Source: Flavobacteriaceae bacterium
Lineage (GTDB): Bacteria; Bacteroidota; Bacteroidia; Flavobacteriales; Flavobacteriaceae
Assembly (NCBI GenBank): GCA_024638165.1
Contig: JAHEKV010000002.1
Location: forward strand, 89,134 to 153,133
Reading direction: 5' to 3'
Length of the DNA stretch: 64,000 nucleotides
Shown here: one piece after another, positions 44,516 to 54,961 of the stretch
How the letters are laid out: each line of letters starts with the position of its first letter
Numbering within the stretch: position 1 is the first letter of the stretch
Position numbers and translations under genes: made by a program
Notes under the pieces: generated by a model
Told to the model about the DNA's origin: nothing
The model's input: only the letters and a program-made list of their open reading frames with translations
The model's database searches: none

Positions 44516-45832
44516 ATGAAACTTTGGGAAAAGGGAATTTCAACAGAAGCTTCTATCGAAAATTTCACTGTCGGAAACGACCGTCATTATGATCGTTACC
44601 TAGCCATCTATGATGTCAAAGCTTCGGCCGCTCATGCTAAAATGTTGCATAAATGCGGATTTTTAGAACTGCTTGAACTCAACCAATTACTAGAAGGCCT
44701 TAGCGAACTCGAAAAGCAAGTGGCTCTTGCAGATTTCAGCATTCCCGAGAGTTTCGAAGATATACATTCATACATCGAATATTACCTTACTGATAAATAC
44801 GGTTCGGTAGGAAAAAAGATTCACACCGCTCGATCTAGAAACGACCAAGTGATTACGGCGTTACAACTTTATGTAACCGATTCTTTAGAGCAGCTTATAG
44901 AAAGTACTGCTGGTTTTGCTCGCTTGTTGCTCGAATTGTCTGAAGAGTATCGCGACATTCTGATGCCGGGCTATACCCATTTGCAAGTCGCTATGCCTTC
45001 GTCGTTTGGCTTATGGCTTTCGGCTTATGCAGAAACGCTTTGTGACGACATCGTAGCCCTCAAGGCAGCCGCAGTGGTCTCGAATCAAAACCCCTTGGGT
45101 TCAGCCGCAGGCTATGGCTCAAACTTCGGTATTGATCGTCTTTTAACGACTGAACTTATCGGTTTTGAGGTAGTTAAGGTGAATTCGATTGCTTCTCAAA
45201 TGCTTCGAGGTCGAATAGAGAGAATAGCTATCAATGCCATCGCTCAATTGGGTGCTACACTAAGCAAATTAGCCGGAGATATCTGTTTATATATGGGTCA
45301 GGATTTTGGTTTTCTTTCTTTCGATGACGAAATCACAACCGGGAGTAGCATCATGCCTCATAAGAAAAATCCGGATGTGTTTGAACTCATTCGCGCTAAG
45401 GGGAATGCCTTACAAGGCGTTTCGGTACAAATCTCAACCATCCTAGCGAACTTGCCGACAGGCTATCACAGAGATCTTCAACTGACTAAGCCTATGTTGA
45501 TGGACAGTTTTTTAACTATTGAGGAGCTACTCAATATTTTTTCTTTTTCGCTTTCGAAAATGACCCCATCAAAGGCCTTACTAGAGCAAGAAAAGTACAC
45601 CTATTTGTGGAGTGTCGATACGTTAAATAGCATGGTAAGTGCTGGGATGCCGTTTAGAGATGCATATAAAAAGATGGCAGAAGACATAGCGACGAACAAT
45701 TATGTGCCGAACAAGGAGGCCGCTCATACTCATTTAGGTTCTATCGGAAACTTAGGCCTTGATCTAATTTCAAAAAAATTAGAAGCTGTGGTTCAAAGCG
45801 GGAACTATTCGGGTTTATCGAGTGAAAAGTAG
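44516..45832 (+). CDS. argH: Argininosuccinate lyase
   Basis: ArgH splits argininosuccinate to arginine and fumarate. The family signature GSSIMPHKKNPDVFELIRA with the catalytic Ser loop is present, as are KIHTARSRNDQV and PLGSAAGYG. The length of 438 residues is normal. It is the last gene of the operon; its 3' end overlaps the AddB-like gene on the opposite strand by 28 bp. Confidence 0.96.
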   Translation: MKLWEKGISTEASIENFTVGNDRHYDRYLAIYDVKASAAHAKMLHKCGFLELLELNQLLEGLSELEKQVALADFSIPESFEDIHSYIEYYLTDKYGSVGKKIHTARSRNDQVITALQLYVTDSLEQLIESTAGFARLLLELSEEYRDILMPGYTHLQVAMPSSFGLWLSAYAETLCDDIVALKAAAVVSNQNPLGSAAGYGSNFGIDRLLTTELIGFEVVKVNSIASQMLRGRIERIAINAIAQLGATLSKLAGDICLYMGQDFGFLSFDDEITTGSSIMPHKKNPDVFELIRAKGNALQGVSVQISTILANLPTGYHRDLQLTKPMLMDSFLTIEELLNIFSFSLSKMTPSKALLEQEKYTYLWSVDTLNSMVSAGMPFRDAYKKMAEDIATNNYVPNKEAAHTHLGSIGNLGLDLISKKLEAVVQSGNYSGLSSEK

Positions 45833-48465
45833 TCCCCTTCAAAAAGTGATCGGATATACTGCTTCAATAACGTTTCGAACTCCATAATCTTATCTGGAGT
45901 AATGCGCATAGGATTCTTTCCTTCAATAAGAGGGAGATAGGTTTGACTCTTTGTGCTAAAGACGTATGCGTACACCTCTTCACCGTAGACCGTATTCCAT
46001 TGTTCACTTCGGTACAAGAATAAGGCGTAACACAGAAGCTGGAGCGCCTTTCCTTTTTTGTGATTGGTAAACACCTCGCTTATCGTTTCGACCTTTAATT
46101 CAGAGGGGGTGACTGAACCGGTTTTATAGTCTACCACTCTAAGGGTGTTATGGATGCGATCGACACGATCAACGAGCCCTCTTATTTTGAAGGGCTTTGG
46201 GCTGATCTCTGGCAAGTCTAGCGCTACCTCTAATTTCTCTTCTAAAAGAACTAATTCAATTGCCTTTTGATTTTCACAAAGCGAGGCATCGGCTTCTAGG
46301 GTTTTGGTTACGTAATCTTTAATCACCTCGTAGGTTAGGTATCCTCGCCCTTTTTCTCGATCATAAACCACCTTTTCTTTGGTGTAGGCATGGGCAGTAA
46401 AAGTCGCCACTTTCGGATACAATTGACCAATGGCTTCAGTGGTCAATATGGGCTTTTCGAGGCTCTTATAAAGCGACTCTAAGGTGTGATGAATGATGTT
46501 TCCGAAGATGTTTAACGGCATCATTTCAGAGAGCTCATCGTAGGAGCTAATCTGAAGTAAGTATTGCTTATAAAAATCTAAGGGGTCTGCTATAGATCGA
46601 CTTAGACTACTGGGAGAGAAACCATAATGCCCAAGAGCCAGCAGGCTTTCCTTGAAGGCAGCATCCTTTTTGATTTGATCCTCTGTGTTTTTTTGAAAGG
46701 ATTGATTAAAATATACCGATCTGTATATAATAGATTTTCTCAACATAGAATGAGTCTCTAATTGATAGATCAATCTACTTTTTTCTTTGGTTTCGAATGC
46801 GCCTTGTTGACCGTTAAAGGTTAGATAGGCCTTCGACGATTTCTGTAGGAGACGATAGAAGTAATAGGTATAAATGGCGTCCTTTTCTTTGTAAGTCGGT
46901 AGTCCAAACGCTCGTTTCATTTCATGTGGAATGAGTGAGGCGTCATTCTTGCCCTTAGGTATGATTCCTTCATTGAGCGATAAGACGATAACCTTGTCAA
47001 AGGAGAGGTTTCTGGTTTCGAGAATCCCCATGATTTGAAGCCCACTATTCTGATCTCCTTTATAGGAAAAGTTGCCGGTCCTTATTTGAGAGAATACCAA
47101 CTCTTCAAAGCTTTCTAAACTGAGATCACTGCTGAGGTAAGAGGATTGAAGCTCAATGGCCTTATTTACCGCTTGCTTTAAAAGACCTGCTTCGGCACAA
47201 GCAAGGTGATCGATGAATTCGATAAGTAGACTACTTAACTTTCGGTTGTTGTCTTCTAGATCAAAGAAGGGCAGGTGTGAATAGCTGGATAGTTCAACGG
47301 TACTTTTTCTACTCTCTTCAGGGCTCTTTTCTATTTCTAATAACGGATGATTCAGTAAGGGTAGCAACAATCGGGTGGGTACGACTCCTGACTTCTGTAG
47401 GGCTACTTTTATGAGTGCTAGATATTGACGAACTAGAGAAGCCCCTTGGGTATAAATAATAGCCTCCCCCATAGTGATGTTGATCGATCCTTTGCTGGTG
47501 TCTTCAGGAAGATGAGCGATAACGGCAGGTAAAAGGGATTCGTCTGCAAGCACCACAGCGGTGTTATCGTAAGATTCTAAATCATTAAGGATTTGCGCCA
47601 TCGCGTGGCATTGGGCCAAAACTCCAGGGCATTCTATGACTTCGATGCTGCGCTCCTTACGAAGCAGTTCATTGTTTTCTTTAAATACTGAGGGGAGTGG
47701 CTGCTTATCGAGAAAACACCATTCTTTTCGATATTGTCTAATGAAATGACTCGCCTCGTGTTGTTCGTTCTGCAATAGATCCCAATCAATATCCCAGAAT
47801 ATAAAACCTGGATTTTCGGATTGAATGAGGTTAGCTACTACGGCCTGTTCTGCCTTTGAAAACGCATTAAAACCGATAAACACATGCGACTTGACGGTCT
47901 TTTCTAGGTATTGACTTACCTTTTCTGCCGCCTTTTGGTAGACAAGGCCTTGATATCCTTGGCGTGTTTGTAATAGCCTTTGCTTGAATACGGGATAGAC
48001 TTTTTCAATTAATTCGATCCGTTTTAGATGATTCTTGATTAAATCTGAACGCTTTTCCTCGGCGAATTGAGCATCCATTTCACCCATTTGTTTGAGGCTC
48101 CGAAAGAGTCCTTCAGAATGGATTAATCCTTGGTCGATCTCATTAAAGTCGCTTAAAAGAGCGCTCCCCATTGCAGAGAACTTGTGAAAGGGGTCTTTGT
48201 AACCCACCACCTCTTTGTAAACGCTAAAGAGGGTTAATAATTGATGCGAAGGGTCAGCATATCTCAGACCTGCAATGTTCGAAAACAATTGGTCAATCGT
48301 AATCGTTTCAGGGGCAAAGCCTGAAGATTTATTGATTTGACCAATCGCCCTGTATAGCGCTTGAGCACTCCGAATATTGGGGAGAACAAAAAGATAGCGA
48401 TCTAAAGATTCTTCTTCTTGAAGCTTAGTAATGATTAAATCGATGAAGCCTTTTTGATTAGTCAT
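45805..48465 (-). CDS. AddB-like PD-(D/E)XK nuclease family protein
   Basis: The 886-residue product resembles AddB-type proteins of Bacteroidota: a helicase-like but inactivated N-terminal part (no intact Walker A seen; ASLIPHEMKRAFGLPTYKEKDAIYTYYF is conserved-looking) and a C-terminal nuclease domain with RVVDYKTGSVTPSEL. The partner AddA-like helicase is two genes upstream on the same strand. Together they should process double-strand breaks for RecA-mediated repair. It is last in the operon. Confidence 0.82.
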   Translation of the reverse strand: MTNQKGFIDLIITKLQEEESLDRYLFVLPNIRSAQALYRAIGQINKSSGFAPETITIDQLFSNIAGLRYADPSHQLLTLFSVYKEVVGYKDPFHKFSAMGSALLSDFNEIDQGLIHSEGLFRSLKQMGEMDAQFAEEKRSDLIKNHLKRIELIEKVYPVFKQRLLQTRQGYQGLVYQKAAEKVSQYLEKTVKSHVFIGFNAFSKAEQAVVANLIQSENPGFIFWDIDWDLLQNEQHEASHFIRQYRKEWCFLDKQPLPSVFKENNELLRKERSIEVIECPGVLAQCHAMAQILNDLESYDNTAVVLADESLLPAVIAHLPEDTSKGSINITMGEAIIYTQGASLVRQYLALIKVALQKSGVVPTRLLLPLLNHPLLEIEKSPEESRKSTVELSSYSHLPFFDLEDNNRKLSSLLIEFIDHLACAEAGLLKQAVNKAIELQSSYLSSDLSLESFEELVFSQIRTGNFSYKGDQNSGLQIMGILETRNLSFDKVIVLSLNEGIIPKGKNDASLIPHEMKRAFGLPTYKEKDAIYTYYFYRLLQKSSKAYLTFNGQQGAFETKEKSRLIYQLETHSMLRKSIIYRSVYFNQSFQKNTEDQIKKDAAFKESLLALGHYGFSPSSLSRSIADPLDFYKQYLLQISSYDELSEMMPLNIFGNIIHHTLESLYKSLEKPILTTEAIGQLYPKVATFTAHAYTKEKVVYDREKGRGYLTYEVIKDYVTKTLEADASLCENQKAIELVLLEEKLEVALDLPEISPKPFKIRGLVDRVDRIHNTLRVVDYKTGSVTPSELKVETISEVFTNHKKGKALQLLCYALFLYRSEQWNTVYGEEVYAYVFSTKSQTYLPLIEGKNPMRITPDKIMEFETLLKQYIRSLFEGDYFSLDKPE

Positions 48466-49888
48466 TCGGTCTTCTTATGCGTATCTCTACCCGTCGGTGC
48501 GGATGTGGTTCTACTCCAATTAACGAAGGGTCTTCGGGTAGCTCTCCCTTTCCTTCGTAGGTCAATCTTGAGGGGTGAATGCCTCGAGAGATTAAGTAGT
48601 CATGTAATCGCTTAGCACGATTTTTTGATAGCTCTAGGTTCACATCGTCTGGACCAACCGAATCTGTAAACCCTACTAGGTCGTAGCTCTCGATCGGATG
48701 ATCAAACATGTATTGCACAATCTTTTTCAAAACCTCATTCGATTCGGTGATAAACACAAAGCCTCCTTTTGCAAAACCTAAGGTTTTAGCTAGTTCATTA
48801 ATGTCTACTTTCTCGGGAATTTTTGGTTCTGGGCACCCTTTGTTGGCTACAGACCCGGCAATGTCTGGACACTGATCTTCGCTATCAGCAATGGTATCAT
48901 TATCTCTATCAGCGATCGGGCAGCCTTTGTTTTTAAGCGGCCCATACTGGTCAGGGCATGCGTCTTCTGAATCTTTGACCCCGTCGTTATCACTATCAGG
49001 ACATCCTCCTAACTCCGGCTTTCCGAAAACTTCGGGGCAACTATCTATAGGGTCTGAAATACCATCTTCATCGGTATCTGGACACCCGTTAAGTGCTTCG
49101 GGACCTGGTAAATCAACACATTTGTCAAATCGATCTTCGGTACCATCTCTATCGGTGTCGGGGCATCCCATGAATTTTTTAAGCCCAGGTGTGTCGGGGC
49201 ACTGATCATAGGCGTCCCACACTCCATCCTTGTCTCTGTCACCCCCCTTTAAGGCAAACGAAACCCCTAAGCTGTGAGAGAAGTAATCGAAAAAATTTTG
49301 ACTTAAGGCAGTGTGATAGTCGGTTGCGATATTTAAATAAGCATTAGCACCTAATTTGACGCGCAATCCCGTTCCAATTAACGCTTGCGAGGAGGAGTCG
49401 TCTTCTAACGATGCGAATCCTAAACCAATCGTTGAATGCAAACGAAACATGGCGTATCGAAAGAGAATACTTTCTAATCGGCCTTCCAGAGAACCAAATT
49501 GTACGGTAGCGATTTCTTGATCTCCGTACTGATTTAATTTTGAAGATCCGATTCTAAGACCGAGAGTGTGTTTTTCTTTGGAGAGATCGCCAATGCGATA
49601 TCCGATTTGAATATAGGCCGGAATAGAACCACTCAAATTCGCTTGTGAAAAGTTATAAAGCCCATCGAGAAAGCCTCCGCTCCGCAGCGAACCAGCTTCT
49701 GCTCCGTCTTCGGTTAAAGCGGGTCTGAATGAGGAGAATTGTCCGGCACGACCAGCGGCATAGCTGTTTAAGCCAAGGCCCCCAAAGCCCAGTTCCCATC
49801 TTCGTTGATTAATTTCTTGAGCGTGCAAATCAAAATGAACTACCCAGCCTAGAAGAACTAATAACCAAATACTTGCTCGAATATGCAT
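48458..49888 (-). CDS. OmpA-family outer-membrane protein with thrombospondin type 3 repeats
   Basis: The layout is a signal peptide (LLVLLGWVVHFDLHAQ), a beta-rich N-terminal region (about residues 25-215), five or so calcium-binding TSP3 repeats (DKDGVWDAYDQCPDTPG and variants, about 215-345), and a C-terminal OmpA peptidoglycan-binding domain (DLVGFTDSVGPDDVN, LSKNRAKRLHDYL). It probably links the outer membrane to peptidoglycan. 476 residues. It lies between kbl and the AddB-like gene with overlaps, so it is co-transcribed with DNA-repair genes, an arrangement seen in relatives. Confidence 0.9.
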   Translation of the reverse strand: MHIRASIWLLVLLGWVVHFDLHAQEINQRRWELGFGGLGLNSYAAGRAGQFSSFRPALTEDGAEAGSLRSGGFLDGLYNFSQANLSGSIPAYIQIGYRIGDLSKEKHTLGLRIGSSKLNQYGDQEIATVQFGSLEGRLESILFRYAMFRLHSTIGLGFASLEDDSSSQALIGTGLRVKLGANAYLNIATDYHTALSQNFFDYFSHSLGVSFALKGGDRDKDGVWDAYDQCPDTPGLKKFMGCPDTDRDGTEDRFDKCVDLPGPEALNGCPDTDEDGISDPIDSCPEVFGKPELGGCPDSDNDGVKDSEDACPDQYGPLKNKGCPIADRDNDTIADSEDQCPDIAGSVANKGCPEPKIPEKVDINELAKTLGFAKGGFVFITESNEVLKKIVQYMFDHPIESYDLVGFTDSVGPDDVNLELSKNRAKRLHDYLISRGIHPSRLTYEGKGELPEDPSLIGVEPHPHRRVEIRIRRPND

Positions 49889-51084
49889 TAAATGACCTTT
49901 AGTTCTTTACCTACCTTGACAAAAGCGGCGACCGCCTGGTCTAGTTGCTCTTTGGTGTGAGCTGCTGATAGTTGTACTCGAATTCTGGCTTTGCCTTTAG
50001 GAACTACAGGAAAGAAAAATCCGATGACATAAATTCCTTCTTCGAGCAGTTTGGCGGCCATTTCTTGTGCTTTGACCGCATCGTAAAGCATGATGGGAAC
50101 AATAGCAGACTCTCCATCGATAAAATCAAAACCAGCTGCTCTAATTCCGTTTTTGAAATAAGCAGTGTTGTCGGCTAATTGATCTCTCAGAGAGGTGTCT
50201 TTGCGAAGTAATTCAAACACCTTAATTGAGGCACCTACAATTGCAGGGGCAAGAGAGTTTGAGAACAAATAGGGTCTCGAGCGTTGACGAAGAATTTCAA
50301 TAACCTCTTTTTTACCTGTGGTGTACCCACCCATAGCTCCACCCAGCGCCTTTCCTAAGGTTCCGGTGATAATATCTACACGACCCAAGACGTTTTTGGC
50401 TTCGGGTGTTCCAAGCCCTGAGTGACCGATAAAACCGGCAGAGTGGCATTCGTCTATCGCGACTAGAGCCGCGTATTTTTCGGCAAGATCACAGAGTTTG
50501 TCAAGTGGAGCAACCAAACCATCCATAGAGAAAACCCCGTCGGTTACAATAAGAACATTTCGAGCTCCTGCCTGAGTAACCTCTTTCAATTTTGCTTCGA
50601 GATCTCCCATATTATTATTCTCGTATCGATAGCGCATGGCTTTACAAAGTCGAATACCGTCGATAATAGATGCGTGATTGAGGCTATCAGAAATAATCGC
50701 ATCCTCAGGCCCTAATAACGGCTCGAATAATCCTCCATTAGCATCAAAAGCTGCTGCGTAAAGAATGGTGTCCTCGGTGTGGTAGAATTTAGCAATCTCT
50801 GATTCGAGTTGTTTGTGAATATCCTGGGTTCCGCAGATAAAACGAACCGAGGACATCCCAAACCCGTGAGAATCTAGAGTGTCTTTGGCAGCCTGGATTA
50901 CCTCTGGATGCGCAGATAGGCCTAAGTAATTGTTGGCACAAAAATTAAGCACCTTGTCTCCGTTTTCTAAAGTGATTTCGGCTCCTTGAGGCGAAGCAAT
51001 AATGCGCTCAGATTTAAATAATCCTTCTGCTTTTAGTTCTTCAAGGGTAGTGGTGAGTTGATTTCTAAACGATTCGGTATACAT
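49888..51084 (-). CDS. kbl: Glycine C-acetyltransferase (2-amino-3-ketobutyrate CoA ligase)
   Basis: Kbl makes glycine and acetyl-CoA from aminoketobutyrate in threonine degradation. This alpha-oxoamine synthase has [29 protein letters not shown] and the PLP lysine in [15 protein letters not shown]. The length of 398 residues is normal. The partner threonine dehydrogenase gene is not in this window. It overlaps the OmpA-family gene by 1 bp (TAATG) and follows the AddA-like gene by 18 bp. Confidence 0.93.
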   Translation of the reverse strand: MYTESFRNQLTTTLEELKAEGLFKSERIIASPQGAEITLENGDKVLNFCANNYLGLSAHPEVIQAAKDTLDSHGFGMSSVRFICGTQDIHKQLESEIAKFYHTEDTILYAAAFDANGGLFEPLLGPEDAIISDSLNHASIIDGIRLCKAMRYRYENNNMGDLEAKLKEVTQAGARNVLIVTDGVFSMDGLVAPLDKLCDLAEKYAALVAIDECHSAGFIGHSGLGTPEAKNVLGRVDIITGTLGKALGGAMGGYTTGKKEVIEILRQRSRPYLFSNSLAPAIVGASIKVFELLRKDTSLRDQLADNTAYFKNGIRAAGFDFIDGESAIVPIMLYDAVKAQEMAAKLLEEGIYVIGFFFPVVPKGKARIRVQLSAAHTKEQLDQAVAAFVKVGKELKVI

Positions 51085-51102
51085 AGCAATGAAATAGTTT
51101 AA

Positions 51103-54100
51103 TCAGAATTGAATAATTTCTAGGTCTTCAGCCGAACTTCTAAGATAGACAATGATTTTCTTGAATGAATAATTCTCGCCCGCATTAATGATCTCAGAAA
51201 TCAGGGATTCGTACTTGTCGAGCTGCTTTCGGTGTTCGTCCTTTTTCTGTCCAGTCTTGTAGTCGATAATGGTGCAGCTATCCTCCTCAAATACGACGCG
51301 ATCTGGAATAGATACGTTGCCCTGGCTGTCTATTAAAACACCTTCGTTTTTCGCATTTAAGCCCGGTTGATAATAAGCCGATAGCTGTGGGTGATTAAGA
51401 ATACTTTTGGCATTATTGAAGCACCATTCCCTAAGATCATCGGGGATCTTCCAAGACGGTTGCGAGTTCAGATAAATAAGGTCCTCTTCGGTATACACTT
51501 CTTCCATGAAGCTGTGAAATGCGTTACCCAATCGCTGCTCTTCACTTTCTGAAATTTGCGAAACGACCTTAACAAGTCCTTCTCGAACCAGGCTGAAGGG
51601 CTGAAAATTTAAAGCCATTGACTGATCAATGATCTGGTCAGTATTATTTTTGCCTTCTAATTGGCCAGTGATGAAATGAGACGTTCCTCGCTCAAATTTG
51701 GGATAGTGGCGCTCAAGGCTATCCGCAAAAAGATTAGAAAACTTCATTGCATCTGATGAATCGTCGGGCTCGGTATAAATGAACAGTCCTTTTTCGGCTC
51801 TTGTAAGAGCTACATAAAGCATGTTAATTTCGTCGAGTAGCGACTCTGCTTCTTCTAATTGATAAGCTTTGTCAGCGTCTTCTCTGATTGGAGTTAACTC
51901 CTTTTTTAATGGTAAAAGCATCTTTTCCCGGCCTGTTACATCTGAGACGTTTAGCCAAGCTTGTGGTTGATTGAGTTTGCCCCTGCGTTGCCAAGCAAAT
52001 GGAAAGAACACTACCTCAAATTCAAGTCCTTTAGATTTGTGAATAGTGACGATTTGCACCGCATTTAAGTGTTCGGGTAACTGGAGCGACTTGTCGCTTA
52101 TTTTATCCCAATATTCGAGGGTGCCAGAGAGTGTTGTAATCGATTTTATCTGAAGAGCATAGAGTTCTTCTAGAAAGGCGCCTACATAGGCTGTATCCTC
52201 CTTGGTCATGGTTAGCGTAGTGGCTAGGATCGAACAAAAGGCGTGCGCTGTGGCTGTTTTTAGTTCTTCAATTTTAACCCCATGAGCACGTAAATAGTTC
52301 TCAAAGCTTTTCGATTGATCAAACCCTTGCAAAGCTTTCTTTAGTGCTTGATGTTTGTCGTTCGTTTCTCTTTCGATGAATCGAGCTAGATCAAAGGCAG
52401 CATCACCATTTTTTGTGTCTATAAAATAACGCATCGCCGCAACTAGGGCTTGTACGGCAGAATTTGCTCCTAATTTCAAAACATCTGCCGAAACAAAAGG
52501 GATAGGGGGTTGCTGAGTGCTCAAATACTCGATGACCTTTGCGCCCTCCTTGTGAGTAGATACGAGAATCGCAAAGTCTTTGTATTGGTAGCCTTTCTCG
52601 AGGCAGTATTGAATATCATCAGACAAGCCTTCGAGATTATCTAATGATTTCGAATCTCCCTTTTCATTGAATCGGATAGAAACGAGCCCTTTTCCCGTTT
52701 TGTTTTTTGGAGTTTCTTGGGCGGATGTTTCTCGATAAAGCGTCTGATGTTCGTTCAATAGCAATCGTTCTGAAATAGCTGTAAACAGATGATTGTTGAA
52801 TTGTATGATCGCTCCTGAGCTACGATAATTGGTCGATAAGTTGATTACCTCTGCCGGTACACTGAAAGGGTTATTTCTTGATTGTGCAATATCTAAGAAT
52901 TGACCAACAGCACCCCCCCGCCATCGATAAATGGCTTGTTTGGCATCACCAACGATAAAAACTAATCCTCGGTCTTCTTCATAGGCATTTTCGGCGGCCA
53001 ATGATAACAAGGGTTGAAGGTTGCTCCATTGCAGGCGAGAGGTGTCTTGAAATTCATCGATAAAAAACGACTCATAGCGTTCCCCTAGTCGTTCATAGAT
53101 GTAAGGAGCAGACTGGTCAGCTATGGCATTGCTAATCAATCGGTTAAATTCGGCTATCGGAAGTAGCTTTTGTTCATTTAGTACCGATTGGTATAATTCT
53201 GATATTTCTTTTAGAAGCGCATAAGGACCTATTTGTGCATCGATCAGTTGTAGACGCTTTAGTTCAAAGAGTTTGTTCTGAAGATTTGGATACTCTTTCT
53301 CTAACACCTGTAGAACATGAGCATCAAAGTCTTTATTCTTCAAGGTAGCCGCACCATTACTCAGTGCTTTGGTATTAGTATCCTTGTATAGTTTGGTCGC
53401 CTCCAGCGAACCTTCAATCATTGTTTTCAAATGATCGATAATGGTTTTTTTGTAAGGTTTTCCTTCCTGATCATTCAAAATGAGCGCAAGCAATTCTTCG
53501 GCTTTTTCTTGAATGGCTTTTTTATGAACTTCAATTTTTGAAGACAACTCCTTTCTCAAGGGTTGAATTTCAGATTGATTGATGGGGTTTTTTTCGAAAA
53601 TCGCCGTGTTCCCCTCTTTAAGGAGAATGTCTTTACTAGTTCCTAATAGGGTATATCCAATATCCCAACTTTTACCATCTGCGATTTTTTCTCGAATGAG
53701 CTGAAGCAGAATCTCTTCAATAGCAGAATCCTTCTCTACTCCTTCTATCAGTATTTCTATAGCTTCCTTTAAATTTTCTTCTGGGTCTAAGGTTACCTCA
53801 AACCCAGGGTTTAAATCAAGATCTAGCGCGAAACTTCGAATGATTCGGTGGGTGAATGTGTCAATGGTGGTCAACTCAAAATTCGAATAATTATGGAGTA
53901 TTTCACCGAGGATGGATTGAGCCTTTTTTCTGATCAAGGATTCGCTCTGGTTTAACTCCTTGCATAGGTCTTTAAGAAGCTGTTCTTTGGTGTTATCTTT
54001 TTTCAGTGAAGGGTCAGAGAAATACCAAAGACTCTGCAAGATTCGATCCTTCATCTCTGCTACTGCTTTATTTGTGAAGGTGATTGCCAATAATTTTCGA

Positions 54101-54216
54101 AAGGGCCGTTGATCCCTAGACTCAAATAATTTTTTGAGATAGGTTTTTGACAGTGTATAGGTCTTACCTGAACCTGCAGCAGCGTTATAAAAAAGGAATG
54201 AAGACTGAGCTAACAT
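51103..54216 (-). CDS. AddA-like UvrD-family helicase/nuclease
   Basis: A long helicase of 1037 residues. The Walker A is AAAGSGKTYTL (residues 12-22), then ITFTNKAVAEMKDRI, FFIDEFQDTSRLQW, VGDAKQAIYRWRGG, HKSKGLEFEVVFFP and LYVALTRAEKGLFIY, all SF1A motifs. The C-terminus has a PD-(D/E)XK-like block IIDYKTGQKKDEHRKQLDKY. With the AddB-like product it is expected to form a RecBCD/AddAB-type complex. First gene of a four-gene minus operon; sod is divergent. Confidence 0.9.
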   Translation of the reverse strand: MLAQSSFLFYNAAAGSGKTYTLSKTYLKKLFESRDQRPFRKLLAITFTNKAVAEMKDRILQSLWYFSDPSLKKDNTKEQLLKDLCKELNQSESLIRKKAQSILGEILHNYSNFELTTIDTFTHRIIRSFALDLDLNPGFEVTLDPEENLKEAIEILIEGVEKDSAIEEILLQLIREKIADGKSWDIGYTLLGTSKDILLKEGNTAIFEKNPINQSEIQPLRKELSSKIEVHKKAIQEKAEELLALILNDQEGKPYKKTIIDHLKTMIEGSLEATKLYKDTNTKALSNGAATLKNKDFDAHVLQVLEKEYPNLQNKLFELKRLQLIDAQIGPYALLKEISELYQSVLNEQKLLPIAEFNRLISNAIADQSAPYIYERLGERYESFFIDEFQDTSRLQWSNLQPLLSLAAENAYEEDRGLVFIVGDAKQAIYRWRGGAVGQFLDIAQSRNNPFSVPAEVINLSTNYRSSGAIIQFNNHLFTAISERLLLNEHQTLYRETSAQETPKNKTGKGLVSIRFNEKGDSKSLDNLEGLSDDIQYCLEKGYQYKDFAILVSTHKEGAKVIEYLSTQQPPIPFVSADVLKLGANSAVQALVAAMRYFIDTKNGDAAFDLARFIERETNDKHQALKKALQGFDQSKSFENYLRAHGVKIEELKTATAHAFCSILATTLTMTKEDTAYVGAFLEELYALQIKSITTLSGTLEYWDKISDKSLQLPEHLNAVQIVTIHKSKGLEFEVVFFPFAWQRRGKLNQPQAWLNVSDVTGREKMLLPLKKELTPIREDADKAYQLEEAESLLDEINMLYVALTRAEKGLFIYTEPDDSSDAMKFSNLFADSLERHYPKFERGTSHFITGQLEGKNNTDQIIDQSMALNFQPFSLVREGLVKVVSQISESEEQRLGNAFHSFMEEVYTEEDLIYLNSQPSWKIPDDLREWCFNNAKSILNHPQLSAYYQPGLNAKNEGVLIDSQGNVSIPDRVVFEEDSCTIIDYKTGQKKDEHRKQLDKYESLISEIINAGENYSFKKIIVYLRSSAEDLEIIQF

Positions 54217-54246
54217 GGGCTATATGCAAATTAAACAACTTCGGCG

Positions 54247-54254
54247 TATATTCG
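54247..54254 (+). promoter_or_regulatory. Weak candidate -7 box for sod
   Basis: TATATTCG differs from TAnnTTTG at one position and is 30 bp before the sod start. No TTG at -33 is evident. Confidence 0.3.
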
Positions 54255-54283
54255 TAGTGGTATTAATTTAAAATGAGATTGCT

Positions 54284-54907
54284 ATGGCTTTTGAACTACC
54301 AGAATTATCTTTCGCTCACGATGCACTTGAACCTCACATTGACACAAAGACGATGCAAATTCACCATGGAAAACACCATGCTGGATACACTGCTAAACTA
54401 AATGCAGCAGTTGCTGGAACTGATTTAGAGGGCAAGTCTATTGTTGAAATTTTACGAGGTTTAGATATGAGCAATGGGGCTCTTCGTAACAACGGAGGCG
54501 GATATTTTAACCACAACCTTTTTTGGGAAGTAATGTCGCCTAATGGTGGCGGGGCACCAGAAGGAGAATTAGCTTCTGCTATCAACGATGCCTTCGGGTC
54601 GTTCGAGGCTTTCAAGGATGCTTTTTCAGCTGCTGCAGCTACCCAATTCGGATCTGGATGGGCTTGGTTATGCGTAAATAAGGAGGGGAAACTAGAGGTT
54701 TGCTCAACTCCAAACCAAGATAATCCATTGATGCCAGGAGTGAATTGTGAAGGAACTCCTATTCTCGGATTAGATGTTTGGGAGCACGCGTACTACCTTA
54801 ATTATCAAAACAGACGTCCTGATTATATTGAAGCATTCTTCAATGTGATCAATTGGGAGAAAGTAGCTTCTCTATATTGGAGTGCTGCTGTTGACAAGAA
54901 AGCTTAA
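54284..54907 (+). CDS. sodA: Superoxide dismutase (Fe/Mn type)
   Basis: SOD converts superoxide to oxygen and hydrogen peroxide. Metal ligands are visible in [33 protein letters not shown]; the latter contains Asp and His ligands. [10 protein letters not shown] places a Gln in the second coordination sphere in the Mn-type position, with [11 protein letters not shown] before it, so a manganese or cambialistic enzyme is more likely than strictly iron. 207 residues is normal. It ends at a strong bidirectional terminator. Confidence 0.95.
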   Translation: MAFELPELSFAHDALEPHIDTKTMQIHHGKHHAGYTAKLNAAVAGTDLEGKSIVEILRGLDMSNGALRNNGGGYFNHNLFWEVMSPNGGGAPEGELASAINDAFGSFEAFKDAFSAAAATQFGSGWAWLCVNKEGKLEVCSTPNQDNPLMPGVNCEGTPILGLDVWEHAYYLNYQNRRPDYIEAFFNVINWEKVASLYWSAAVDKKA

Positions 54908-54931
54908 TTTTTTACGTCAATTTATAGAACT

Positions 54932-54959
54932 AAAAACGCCCTCCTTGGAGGGCGTTTTT
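54932..54959. terminator. Perfect bidirectional terminator between sod and purF
   Basis: AAAAACGCCCTCC and GGAGGGCGTTTTT form a perfect 13-bp inverted repeat around TT. It has a U-tract on both strands, so it ends sod on the plus strand and purF on the minus strand. Confidence 0.95.
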
Positions 54960-54961
54960 CA

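Noticed and set aside
48891-49205. 104-aa Ser/Gly/Pro-rich repetitive plus-strand ORF
   Set aside because: Antisense to the TSP3 repeats of the OmpA-family gene; its repetitiveness reflects those repeats.
48891-49242. DNA-level tandem repeat or CRISPR-like array
   Set aside because: The regular spacing is explained by the protein-level TSP3 repeats; units are diverged and have no spacer structure.
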